From assembly GCA_020696345.1 (NCBI GenBank), contig JAEHCK010000050.1, forward strand, positions 1-32,376: a stretch of 32,376 nt of DNA, read 5' to 3'. Each line of letters opens with the position of its first letter. Position 1 is the first letter of the stretch. Positions 9,701-18,906 of the stretch are shown here, piece after piece. The DNA is from Thermoplasmata archaeon. GTDB lineage: Archaea; Thermoplasmatota; Penumbrarchaeia; JAEHCK01. The position numbers and the translations under genes are program-made. Under the pieces are notes generated by a model, which was given only the letters and a program-made list of their open reading frames with translations, had not been told where the DNA came from and made no database searches.

Positions 9701-11619
9701 ACTATAAGGATATTACCAATGGAATCAAGTTCAATATCATAGGCCTGATCACTGTCATCTCCGCCAATAAATGTGGAAAATATAAGGTTAGAACCTGATT
9801 GATTAAGTTTTAACACATAACAATCACCATATGTACCCCCTTTAAGAGTTTTATTATATGCATTCTTCGTGATTGGAAAGTCCGACGATCTCGTTCGACC
9901 TGTTATTACTGCATTTCTAATGGAATCAATATCTATTCCAAATGCCCAATCTGTACCAGATCCTCCAATGAAGGTAGAATAAACAAGCTGAGAACCCGTT
10001 TGATTTAATTTTATTATAAAGATATCATAATTGCCTCCTTTATGGGTTCTACTAAATGCTCCTGGTGTAGTCGGAAAATTAGTAGAAGAAGTCTTCCCTG
10101 TTACATATACATTATAATTTGCATCTATTGCGATATCATGCCCAATATCTAAAAAATCATGACCAATTAATGTAGAATAAATTAGGCTTGAACCTGTTTG
10201 GTTGAGTTTAAGGATAAATACATCGTAACTCCCTTTATACTCTGTTTGAAATGCATTTTGAGTAGTTGGAAAATTTGATGAATGTGTACTACCAGTAATG
10301 TATGCATTTCCGATTGCATCTATAACGATTCCTTCACCCATATCTGCATTATTATCACCAATGAAAGTTGAATAAATTAGGTTTGAACCGTTCTTATTAA
10401 GCTTTAATGCAAAAATATCCCAGTGACCACTTTGTGTTCTATTAAACGCACTTTTTGTAGTTGGAAAATCAGAAGACCAAACCCATCCTGTAACATATGC
10501 ATTTCCTATTTTATCTACTGCTATATCATGACCATATTCGTGATCACTACCACCAATATATGTAGAATAAATGAGCGATGATCCGGACGGATCCAATTTT
10601 GTTATAAAAACATCAAAATAATTATTATATGATGTATTGTATGCACCAGTTGTATTTGGAAAATCCGGTGATCTAGTTTTTCCTGTTATATATGCACATC
10701 CTGATAAATCAGTTGCAATAGAATAACTATAATCATTATCACTCCCACCTAGATAAGTTGAATATTCTAATTTTACATTTGGATCTATAATTAAAATCTC
10801 TTTTTTATTATATTCCTCCGACATCTCAAAACCATATTCTAAATTATCTAAAATTACAAATCTGCTATTGATAGGCCGTCGAAAACTTGTGTAATTCTGA
10901 TAAACAACTAAATCTCCATCAATAATATTTTTAATATCTGTTTTAATTATCAAATTTCCAGAAGAATCAATATCTAATCTATTAGCACCATTATATTTCA
11001 TTTTTATCTGATCTATTTCAGCCCTTGGATATACAATGAAATCATATTTTAAACCTTTTCCATTAAAATAATATCTAAGGTCTATACCATTGTATAAATT
11101 TTCATAATATATTTCTCTATAATTTGGCACATCAGTGCACCATTTCGACGAATCGTTTCCATAAAAAAAGTTGCTACTCCAGTGTAATTTTTCTCTTCCA
11201 ATGGGCTTTACATGATTTGCACCCACGAACTCCTGTTTGAGTATCACATGACGATACTTAACTGGTTTAGGTGGTTCCAACTTAGCTATCGGACGAAACG
11301 GAAATTCTGACTCTTGACTCTCGACTCCAGGCTCTACAGACTCTCGAATATCAAACCAGACTCCATCATCCGTGAACCATAGCCCACAGCCCGGTACATA
11401 AAATTGAACTTCATTATTCTCGTATTGACCATGATTAATAGTGAAAAATTTTAAAGTATTAATAGGATATTTATTGGTATTTATTAGGGATGATTTATTA
11501 TATAAAATCTCAGAAAATTGAAGATCTTTAGATATTGTAAGACTAGAATTGATCTCAATGGTTGAAAATCCTACTGTGATTATAATCATTATAAATATAG
11601 TAAACATTTTTTTTCGCAT
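6775..11619 (-). CDS. SBBP-repeat surface protein with C-terminal anchor
   Basis: A 1614-residue protein with an N-terminal signal peptide. An N-terminal domain (about 50-285; FTINHGQYENNEVQFYV, then NLYNGIDLRYYF) is of the type that usually precedes SBBP repeats. Seven SBBP repeats of about 65 residues follow (about 287-740), each with YSTYIGG-like, GNAYITG and SSDFPTT motifs, as expected for a beta-propeller. Then come a CARDB/Ig-type region, two copies of a domain containing ISTNDGITWENW or ISIDKGKTWSSW, an FnIII-like segment and another beta domain. A transmembrane span of Leu/Ile precedes a Q/P/T/S-rich cytosolic tail of about 150 residues. Predicted as a cell-surface adhesion or recognition protein. 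GGGT lies eight bases before the ATG. A sequence word shared with an intergenic repeat encodes residues near 95-110 (ESVEPGVESQES). Confidence 0.85.
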   Translation of the reverse strand: MRKKMFTIFIMIIITVGFSTIEINSSLTISKDLQFSEILYNKSSLINTNKYPINTLKFFTINHGQYENNEVQFYVPGCGLWFTDDGVWFDIRESVEPGVESQESEFPFRPIAKLEPPKPVKYRHVILKQEFVGANHVKPIGREKLHWSSNFFYGNDSSKWCTDVPNYREIYYENLYNGIDLRYYFNGKGLKYDFIVYPRAEIDQIKMKYNGANRLDIDSSGNLIIKTDIKNIIDGDLVVYQNYTSFRRPINSRFVILDNLEYGFEMSEEYNKKEILIIDPNVKLEYSTYLGGSDNDYSYSIATDLSGCAYITGKTRSPDFPNTTGAYNTSYNNYFDVFITKLDPSGSSLIYSTYIGGSDHEYGHDIAVDKIGNAYVTGWVWSSDFPTTKSAFNRTQSGHWDIFALKLNKNGSNLIYSTFIGDNNADMGEGIVIDAIGNAYITGSTHSSNFPTTQNAFQTEYKGSYDVFILKLNQTGSSLIYSTLIGHDFLDIGHDIAIDANYNVYVTGKTSSTNFPTTPGAFSRTHKGGNYDIFIIKLNQTGSQLVYSTFIGGSGTDWAFGIDIDSIRNAVITGRTRSSDFPITKNAYNKTLKGGTYGDCYVLKLNQSGSNLIFSTFIGGDDSDQAYDIELDSIGNILIVGDTESSNFPVTLDANQSSLKGLRDAFICKLSWNGSKLLYSSYLGGTSYEYGNAISLDFAGNAYITGDTESIDFPFTPGCFNKTYAGNDDVFVAKFSFTPIMSVATLELLDNNTQTNLIYSKLNPYTFRVKVLNTASIDDLKTVKLILDPIGKNIQLQWDSTTKQFSELSDPDNYISIDTSSSANNLFSLWTIDFNLTFKWNYPDEDLHDATVYATSKTLLPAWFNTTDVYKIENDLIFNGTLTIKNENEQVVKTNDLVRGGEELNISGLTVVYENTTDVYPPDNEFNVTIIDDYDNQWKDSPISGEPFYIKLITPNITYTDGYNYSIKITDIPVECDNSNNTFSLRIDANNVTFSNFIPDNKTWYTKKEVLVGVTITDTGGGVVNSSIITHSISTNDGITWENWQLVPNLNPAESIVVKDAVTLKEGKNNLIKWHASDSIGNGPTESKPYRILVDTEGVEFSNAWPMSNDISLTEKVQVGITISDKTSGVNASTIEYSISIDKGKTWSSWKLVEGLNNSTKIDVRMNITVPNGTNNMLKWRATDIAGNDIVESPPLVIIVNTWTPIIPEITIISPLNAITINCTAVNLTWELIDPNIKNVTFDIFFDIKNPPGMFKSEIANTSYKIEDLKDGMIYYWQIISYKDRELRNSFESDVLWFKVELPIQIEEIYKITITGPELISIYQGGKANVSLTITNLGTTDDIINIKIQESNISEYIQLDDYSYLQLGKGNFGIRTLKIDAPENIQPGKYEILVIAISINSGEKVRSNHTITLEIKKVNGQSNGDQQDKREKSDNLLLILLGIIIIIIIILSILFIILRQKKRENKKLSIETSYTTKPLPTQVISIGDAQPQQSAILQQPVQAATPSSSLQQSQVVTPSLPTVAQQPSVSTTGTPTQVPSIIQTAQTPQLPPAKIPSTSNELSQITQDTTTTSTVSIPVSLEAPTLKPQVVPETPQTYATPVIKPNQLQIQPQG

Positions 11620-11704
11620 AATATTACCCTTTAATAGATAAATACATAAATCCTTTTTCTTTTTGTATAAAATCTAATACATTTAATTTATAAAAAGAAA
11701 TCGC

Positions 11705-13450
11705 TTAATTTTTTTCGATCTTTTTAATTTCATTATTAATTGATTTTAAAACCCAGACTATTACTTTTTTATTTGAAAGATTTATTTTACCAATAATTAC
11801 ACCATAAGATGATATATTTATTAAAATATGATATTTGGGCATATAAATTCTTTCATCAAATGATATTAAATTATTGATTGATGCTTTTTTTGGACCTTTT
11901 TTAAAATATTTATATTTCTTGGATTTAAGTATTTCTTCTATTTTTTCTATAAGAAGTAGTTTAGGTATGCAATATGATTTTAGGAAATGACCAATTAATT
12001 TTTTAATTGAAATAAATAATATAATACAGAAAATTAAAGATATTATAAAAATAATAAAATTCTTCAGTATTGGATTAAAAATTATTGAAATAATCAAGTT
12101 TATAAATACTATAGAAAAAAATAAGATTAAAAAATTAAACAATACTGTACCATTAATCCAATTGTATTTTGTAAATTCTGATCTCATCAAATATCCAAAC
12201 ATAATTATCCCAATAATAATAAATACAAATGAAGTTAGAATATTTTTTAAACTAAACGGCATAACTTCAAAATAATTGAGAAATAATATTAGAAATCCAA
12301 AGAAAATTATAAGAATTGCTCCATTAAATGGAGATACTTTAATATATTTTGCTTTAATACATATTTTTTTCTTCGAATCTTTATAGTTATATTTATCATA
12401 ATCTAATCCATATTCTTTTTTCATCCGTTTATTTTTTAAAATCAAATAAGTATTCATAAAAATAAGGATCGCACAAATTATCCAAGTAAATAGTTTTAGT
12501 ATTTCAACGGAATTATCTTTTGTATTGGGATCATACTTATAATGTAAATTTATAGTTTCGTTAGTTGGGTTTTCGAATACTAGCCAATAATCACCATCTT
12601 TCGGTGGGATAAATCTAAATGTCTGGGAAGTTATATTATCTGAAGCCTTAAGTTGTTTATATTTAGAACCATTTTTATTTTCTATCCAAAAATTAATAGA
12701 AGTATTTCCATCAATATTCCATTTAATAGGATAACCCAGATCGCCATAGAGCTCAGGATATCTTTGCCGATGAGTATCAAATGGGGTCAATTTAACATGT
12801 TTATCTTCTACAGGTATCCGACCAGAAAAAAATACATTAACGATGATCAACCAAATTATTATCCCTACAAAGATAGCTATAGCTATTTTCTGATATCTTT
12901 TTAATGGCTTTTTATCATTCTCTCTTTTTATTAAATATTTTTTAGAATAGATAACATATGTTAAGATCAAAATTGGAATTAAAATGTAGATTATGACCAT
13001 AGGTTCTTCGATTCCCTCGGAATCCCATAATATTAATTTGTTTATGGTAAGATTGACAGACCTGTTTTGATTAGCGTTCTTCCAAACAAAAGTATAGTCA
13101 TCTCTTTGTTCAAATATAAATTCCCCCTCATCATGTGTTTGATTTTGATTTGAAGAAAAATAATAGATCTTATTTTCATCCTTATCTTCAAGCCAGAACT
13201 TGACAAAATCATTGGTATAATTCCTTATGTTCCATTCCCATGAAATTTGTTTATTGGGTCTTACATTAGTAAAATTATATTCATATTTATTACTGGGTTT
13301 CAATGAAATATTCTTTTCATGAATAATAGAAGCTTCTGGTGTCTCCGAGCTTGAAATCAAATAATTAGTAACCATAATTACAAAAATAAGAAGTAATAAG
13401 CTCAAGAATGTTATAATAATTGATATCCCAATATCTTTCCATTTTCTCAT
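11705..13450 (-). CDS. Multi-pass membrane protein with two beta-sandwich ectodomains
   Basis: I do not recognise a named family for this 581-residue protein. TM1 (about 8-33) is followed by an ectodomain with ISWEWNI, FVKFWLEDKD and DYTFVWKNA. Two TM segments, a second ectodomain (PIKWNIDG, SINFWIENKNG, GDYWLVFEN) and about five more hydrophobic spans follow, then a cytosolic C-terminal domain of about 75 residues. Both ectodomains resemble the one in the gene at 5857-6348 and the GOLD/p24 strand order. The gene is very AT-rich compared with the genes after 19 kb. It lies 261 bp downstream of the Rhs gene and 85 bp upstream of the SBBP gene on the same strand, so a role linked to these surface proteins, such as assembly, tethering or immunity, is possible but unproven. 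Confidence 0.65.
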   Translation of the reverse strand: MRKWKDIGISIIITFLSLLLLIFVIMVTNYLISSSETPEASIIHEKNISLKPSNKYEYNFTNVRPNKQISWEWNIRNYTNDFVKFWLEDKDENKIYYFSSNQNQTHDEGEFIFEQRDDYTFVWKNANQNRSVNLTINKLILWDSEGIEEPMVIIYILIPILILTYVIYSKKYLIKRENDKKPLKRYQKIAIAIFVGIIIWLIIVNVFFSGRIPVEDKHVKLTPFDTHRQRYPELYGDLGYPIKWNIDGNTSINFWIENKNGSKYKQLKASDNITSQTFRFIPPKDGDYWLVFENPTNETINLHYKYDPNTKDNSVEILKLFTWIICAILIFMNTYLILKNKRMKKEYGLDYDKYNYKDSKKKICIKAKYIKVSPFNGAILIIFFGFLILFLNYFEVMPFSLKNILTSFVFIIIGIIMFGYLMRSEFTKYNWINGTVLFNFLILFFSIVFINLIISIIFNPILKNFIIFIISLIFCIILFISIKKLIGHFLKSYCIPKLLLIEKIEEILKSKKYKYFKKGPKKASINNLISFDERIYMPKYHILINISSYGVIIGKINLSNKKVIVWVLKSINNEIKKIEKN

Positions 13451-13711
13451 ATCAACAACTTCTTATATAATAGTATAGAAAATGGTAGTTATTAATCTTC
13501 CCTTTGAGATGGAGTTTCTGGGTTAATATAAAAATTAGTAAGTTTTACCGACAAATTTGTCCATTTTCTTTCTTCCTTTCTAAAACCACAATATTAAAAA
13601 TAACTAATATTAATATTAACACAATTCCTACTAATAATATTTATATTCATTGTTCCATTATCTCAATTTTAAAAATAGTTTGTTTCATTAGATATAGTTT
13701 TAATTGTTTGG

Positions 13712-16700
13712 TTATTTACACTTCCATTTACCCTCCCATACCCATCCTCCTTCATAATGTATTAGATGATCCCATATACAACCTACTGCATCCAAAATTT
13801 GACCACCACACGTTGCACCAAGACAAATTGCTACTGCCAAAGGACCAGCTACCAACATATACCAACATAATCGTAAACCTGAAAGACATAAATAATATCC
13901 TTCGGGATTCTGAGCTGCATCCAAACCTATACAACCAACGAATCCCTTCCAGTCACCATCAACAACCCATTTGCCTTCCCAATGGCCGAATCCATCTTCA
14001 TAATGCCATGTACCCCATTTTTTACAATAGGGAATACCAAAATAACGACCTCCTTTTCTGCAACATGACATTCCTACACTGAATTTCCCAGTGGGATCTA
14101 TCTCATTAGTTGGATTATTATGGACGTAGATGTACATATTAAGTCCATCTGTAACTCCTTCAGGGTCTCTTTGCATAAACCTACCAATTATACTGTTATA
14201 ATATCTAGCACGGTAATAATATAGTCCAGATTCTGAGTCATACTCCCGTCCAGTGTATGTATATGAATTAGTAAGGCTACCGGATTGTGCTGTTATCGAG
14301 CCCCAGGCATCATAAGTGTATGTTTTAACTATATTCTCATTCTGATCGGCAATAGCCACAATACTACCTAACTTATCTTTTAGATAGAAATACGATTGTC
14401 CACCACGATACATGCTTATCTGGTTATCAATTCCAGGACCATGGGTATACCGGGCTTGTAATACAAATGAGCCATCGTATTCCAAGATTATATCTTCGTC
14501 ATCGTAGAAATAGTATGTCATACCACTGGTAGTCGTTTTACAGAAACGCTTACCTCCAACATCGGTTCCGATTTTATTATTACCACAACCTTTTATGCAA
14601 TTAGAACATAATTGCGGTGGGCAACTGCAATAGATGTAACTTGCACTAGTACTATCAGGGAATAAAATTTCGACTAATCGGTTCTCGTAATCATATGAGT
14701 AAGTAGTGGTACCACTTGCATCTACCTTTGTAATTACATTTCCATTATTATCATAGGAAAATGTTGTTGTTGTTCCTCCACCAGTTATCATTAATAGTTC
14801 ATTATCATTGTTGTATGTGTATGTCGTTGTTACGCCATTAACTACCATTGTCAAACGATTTCCTGCACCATCATATGTATAGGTTACAGTAGAACCACCA
14901 GGATATACTACTGAGTTCAATCGGTCATCATTATCATAACCATAAGTGGTTGTTCCGCTTGAATCTGTTCGTGTTAATACCTTACCCAATGTATCATAAG
15001 TGTAAAATATTTGTAATAAAGTTGTCCCATCCGATTTTGTATATTTCTGATCAATTAATTTTCCATATTGACAACTACATGAAGAATAAATGTTGGTAAG
15101 AGTCATTCCATTAGCATAACCAATATAGATCCAACGACTCATTTCATCATATTCAAAGGTGGTGATCTCATTTAATGGATTAACTATACTAACCATTCGA
15201 TCTAGACCATCATATTGGTATCGAGTTATTCCGCCCTCTGGATCTCGAACTTCTATCTTATTTCCTACTTCGTCATATTCATACTCGATTGTTAGATCAA
15301 AACCACTGCCTGGCGCAGGTGACATTTTAAATGCTCGGACACTTTTGAGCTGGTTCTTCTCGTCATAAGTAAAATGCATAGTTTCTCCTGCACCAATTCC
15401 TTCATTATGACTCATTACAACATTCCCCTCAGGATCATAATCATAAGAAATATAAGTCGTGTCTGGATATGACACTTTAGTACGACGGTTCAAATCATCA
15501 TATGTATATGTAGTTATGTCATTTTTTGGATCTACTCGTTCTATTATATTGCCCTCACCATCATATTTATATGTTGTGAGCTTTCCCATTTGAGTGGTTT
15601 CTGTTTTTTCACGATTCATTTTATCGTATGTAAATGTAATAGAATTACCATTTGGATCTTGGATTCCTACTATATTTCCTTCTGCATCATAATTAAATGT
15701 CGTGATATAAGGCATTGGGGTTGTTACCGTTAACGTTCTACTTAATCCATCAAAGGTGAAACTTGTCATTCTGTCTAATGGATCGATCTCAGTAAGTTTA
15801 TTACCACGACCATCATAACTATAAGTCGTAATCCCACTAGTATCCGTTACTGTGTTTACCCTACTTTTCACATCGTAGGTATAACTTCGTGTAGAACCAT
15901 CTTTTGCAGTTTCTTCCGATAATCTTCCCTGAGAATCGTAGGTTTTTGTCTCAGAGTTACCCAACGCATCCGTCTTTATAATAAATCTTCCTGCGGCATC
16001 ATATTCATAAGTAGTAACAAAACCACGACCATTTATTTCTTCTATTTTTTGTCCTTCTGCATCATATATTGTAGTGGTAACATGATTGAATGGGTCAATA
16101 ACATCAGTACGTCGATTAGTCGCATCATATTCATATTCTGTGATTGCACCATTTTTATTTGTTTCTGAAACCACATTGGATGCCGTATCATAAGTCCATT
16201 GTTTTGTATTACCATAAGCATCTCTTTCTACTATTATTCGATTCAAATCATCGTACTCAAAATTGGTTACCTTACCATTCTTATTCCGGTGCTCTATGAG
16301 GTTACCTAAATCATCATAATCAAATTCATTCATATATCCTTCAGGGTGTTCAATATAACTTACTTCCCAATGTAAATCATCATAAAAGTAATAAGTTATA
16401 TAGCCAAGTCTATTTGTTTTACTCGTTACTCTATTTTCTCTGTCATAAGTATAACGAATTATATTACCAAGAGGATCTGTTATTGTTAAAATATTGCCAT
16501 TATTATCATATATATATTGAGCAGTATATCTATCCTCATCGAGGGTACTCGTTTCCCAACCAATCATATTATATGTATGCTGAATATAAGTAATATCGTC
16601 AAATGTTTCCTTCCACAGATTACCATGGGTGTCATATTGAAATGTAATATGTGGTGGTCCAGAATCGTCATTCATTAACCCAGTCATATAGTAAGTCATA

Positions 16701-18484
16701 GTTCGTATATAGCCTGTTGGGTCTGTAATATCCAGTAGATTTCCACTACTATCATAATTATAAATCCATTCATTATTCAACCTATTGATCTCTTTGGTTT
16801 TCAAACTAATATATTGTCCGGGAATATCAATGACATTATATTCCCATCTATAGGTATATCCTAATGGGTCGGTTTTACTAAGTTTATTGCCATATTCATC
16901 ATTGATATAAATTGTGGTATACGACCGAAGGTCTGTATAACTCGTTCGTTTACCATTCACCCAAGTCATATCACCTTCCCGAAACGACTTACCAACTACA
17001 GGACCTTCCATGTGTGTTGGATTTCCATCGATGTTGTACTCAATTGTTGTTGTTACATCATCTGCATTATCAATTAAGGTCTTAAATGCATAATATGTAA
17101 ACGTATACATTTTGAATGATCCAGTACCGCCATCCCCTCGAGTCACTTCATGAACTCGATCTCGACCTTGACCATTGGCTAATTTATAAGTAAACGATAA
17201 AGTAGTCCCTTCACGATCTGTATAGGTATCAAGTAGATGACCACTATGATAAGTATATCCCATAGAATTACCTCTTGGATCTGTCACACTAGTTAATTCC
17301 TGGTTCGAATAACCATATGATACTACTCGACTAATTGGATCTGTTACCTGAGTTACTTGACCTCCACTATAAGTAATAGTCAAAGAAAGACCAGAGGTAT
17401 CACTTACCACTAATTGATTTGTATTATATGTATAAGTGAGAATATTACTATTTTTATCTATAATTTGTAAAATATTACCACTTGATGAGGAAAATTTTTG
17501 AACACTTCCATCAAGCATATATAACCAATAAAAATCAGTTGATAATGTAAGCTTATCATATTCTCCAGTCGGTGGAATATAACTACCTCCGCTCAGCGTA
17601 TAATAATGACTTGATCCATCCATATCAATATAAATTACATCACCATTACCTTGGATTTGCAGATGTGTATCATGGTTGAATGTCCAACCATAACCCATTG
17701 GACTCAGAATATGGCTGCGCTGGCTGTTATATACTCGTTTGATATCAAGGTCGAACTGGAATGCATTAACATGCAAATCAAATGGATAAAGATATAAATT
17801 ACCATCGATTGAATTAATAAGTGTATTATGTTCTCTCATGATTTTCGATTCTTCACCCACATAATGATAATAATTTTCATACCCTGTATTACTATGCATA
17901 TTAAGGACACCGATAGTAACAGCAACATAATTATTATCCTCGTTAGATTCTTCGATCAAATTGTCGGGATCCACCGTAGCTTCCCATAAATAATCTTTTT
18001 CTATCCTACTTACCCATGAAATAATAACCTCTACACTTTCATCTATTCCAAGAATATCAGTTACCATCTCTTCAAATATAATTTCGCCATCTTTATCTAC
18101 TATTAACCAAATCTCTTCACCATTAATTTCTGCCTCACCGATATTAGTTATCGTAACAATGACTGCACTATCGTGGTCAGTATATTCAATACCGTATTCT
18201 GATTCAATGGTGCAAATAAGATCTGGCATACCATTTCTGGTGCCTACAGGTGGAAGCATATTATTAATTATGTTATCTGTCTCTTCTGATCCATTTTCAT
18301 TTATCGCATAAATAACAACAGATAATTGAGCCATTAATAAAATACAAATCGCAATTAATACATAAAATGTTTTTTTACCCAATTTACTTTTTATTCTCTT
18401 TTTTGATATTTTCCTATTTGATTTTGTTTTCATATTATCTTTAACATTCTTGTTTATAACTTTCGCATTAACATTTCCTTTCAT
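13712..18484 (-). CDS. Rhs/YD-repeat protein with Cys- and Trp-rich C-terminal tail
   Basis: A 1590-residue protein. A basic 38-residue leader precedes a hydrophobic signal or anchor (about 39-61). A CARDB-like domain follows (about 85-195; VIVTITNIGEAEI, then NLIEESNEDNNYV), then the N-terminal Rhs domain (VNAFQFDLDIKRVYNSQ, GYGWTFNHD). Dozens of YD repeats come next (YDDLNRI, YDAEGQK, TYTYDGAGNRL). The Rhs-associated core ends near 1463 with SGLYYYRARYYNS, GRFMQRDPEG and DPTG. The last ~125 residues are unrelated to the core: ten Cys, two WEGKW motifs and a hydrophobic stretch (LVAGPLAVAICLGA). Two cysteine clusters also interrupt the repeats (near 1135 and 1281-1312). Rhs shells usually encapsulate a C-terminal effector for delivery; that this tail is a toxin is inferred. 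GGGAGGT before ATG 18484 supports the start. Confidence 0.9.
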   Translation of the reverse strand: MKGNVNAKVINKNVKDNMKTKSNRKISKKRIKSKLGKKTFYVLIAICILLMAQLSVVIYAINENGSEETDNIINNMLPPVGTRNGMPDLICTIESEYGIEYTDHDSAVIVTITNIGEAEINGEEIWLIVDKDGEIIFEEMVTDILGIDESVEVIISWVSRIEKDYLWEATVDPDNLIEESNEDNNYVAVTIGVLNMHSNTGYENYYHYVGEESKIMREHNTLINSIDGNLYLYPFDLHVNAFQFDLDIKRVYNSQRSHILSPMGYGWTFNHDTHLQIQGNGDVIYIDMDGSSHYYTLSGGSYIPPTGEYDKLTLSTDFYWLYMLDGSVQKFSSSSGNILQIIDKNSNILTYTYNTNQLVVSDTSGLSLTITYSGGQVTQVTDPISRVVSYGYSNQELTSVTDPRGNSMGYTYHSGHLLDTYTDREGTTLSFTYKLANGQGRDRVHEVTRGDGGTGSFKMYTFTYYAFKTLIDNADDVTTTIEYNIDGNPTHMEGPVVGKSFREGDMTWVNGKRTSYTDLRSYTTIYINDEYGNKLSKTDPLGYTYRWEYNVIDIPGQYISLKTKEINRLNNEWIYNYDSSGNLLDITDPTGYIRTMTYYMTGLMNDDSGPPHITFQYDTHGNLWKETFDDITYIQHTYNMIGWETSTLDEDRYTAQYIYDNNGNILTITDPLGNIIRYTYDRENRVTSKTNRLGYITYYFYDDLHWEVSYIEHPEGYMNEFDYDDLGNLIEHRNKNGKVTNFEYDDLNRIIVERDAYGNTKQWTYDTASNVVSETNKNGAITEYEYDATNRRTDVIDPFNHVTTTIYDAEGQKIEEINGRGFVTTYEYDAAGRFIIKTDALGNSETKTYDSQGRLSEETAKDGSTRSYTYDVKSRVNTVTDTSGITTYSYDGRGNKLTEIDPLDRMTSFTFDGLSRTLTVTTPMPYITTFNYDAEGNIVGIQDPNGNSITFTYDKMNREKTETTQMGKLTTYKYDGEGNIIERVDPKNDITTYTYDDLNRRTKVSYPDTTYISYDYDPEGNVVMSHNEGIGAGETMHFTYDEKNQLKSVRAFKMSPAPGSGFDLTIEYEYDEVGNKIEVRDPEGGITRYQYDGLDRMVSIVNPLNEITTFEYDEMSRWIYIGYANGMTLTNIYSSCSCQYGKLIDQKYTKSDGTTLLQIFYTYDTLGKVLTRTDSSGTTTYGYDNDDRLNSVVYPGGSTVTYTYDGAGNRLTMVVNGVTTTYTYNNDNELLMITGGGTTTTFSYDNNGNVITKVDASGTTTYSYDYENRLVEILFPDSTSASYIYCSCPPQLCSNCIKGCGNNKIGTDVGGKRFCKTTTSGMTYYFYDDEDIILEYDGSFVLQARYTHGPGIDNQISMYRGGQSYFYLKDKLGSIVAIADQNENIVKTYTYDAWGSITAQSGSLTNSYTYTGREYDSESGLYYYRARYYNSIIGRFMQRDPEGVTDGLNMYIYVHNNPTNEIDPTGKFSVGMSCCRKGGRYFGIPYCKKWGTWHYEDGFGHWEGKWVVDGDWKGFVGCIGLDAAQNPEGYYLCLSGLRLCWYMLVAGPLAVAICLGATCGGQILDAVGCIWDHLIHYEGGWVWEGKWKCK

Positions 18485-18906
18485 TTTATACCTCCCAACT
18501 TATTAGAGAATTAGTTGCAATTCCCACCCCTTGTTATAATTCCACCTGATTCTCTTGCATTTACAAAGAATTTTCACTTTACGTTCAAAAAAAGGAACAT
18601 GTTATAACTATAAATAAGTTTCTGTTATTTATTACATTGCCTTAAAATAGGGGGAAAAAACAACACATTTATATTTATTGTATTTATTATATAATATTGT
18701 TAGTATTAATATCATTCTATCTTAATAAAATTACTGTTACTTTTTTATTCCAAGATACATATTTTAATATTATTATTTCATAGCATAACTTCCCGGATCA
18801 TGAACCTAAATGTTTTTATAGTTGTTTGGAAACCGTTCAAATGTATATATATACTGAGGGGGAGTATATTATATTCTATGAAATTGTAAAAGTAGGAGTG
18901 GGAAAT
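18485..18906. other. Divergent AT-rich promoter region
   Basis: The gap between the minus-strand Rhs gene and the plus-strand Ig-domain gene is very AT-rich. GGGAGGT (minus strand, about 18488-18494) is the Rhs ribosome binding site. TTATTTATAG (minus strand, near 18611-18621) is a possible Rhs TATA box, implying a leader of about 100 bases. TTTTTATAG near 18812-18820 could serve the plus-strand gene, for which GGAGTG at 18894-18899 is the ribosome binding site. No other gene is seen. Confidence 0.4.

Noticed and set aside
13504..14082. 192-codon open frame on the plus strand overlapping the Rhs 3' end
   Set aside because: It is antisense to the well-supported Rhs C-terminal region and has low-complexity, isoleucine/histidine-rich content with no domain or ribosome binding site.
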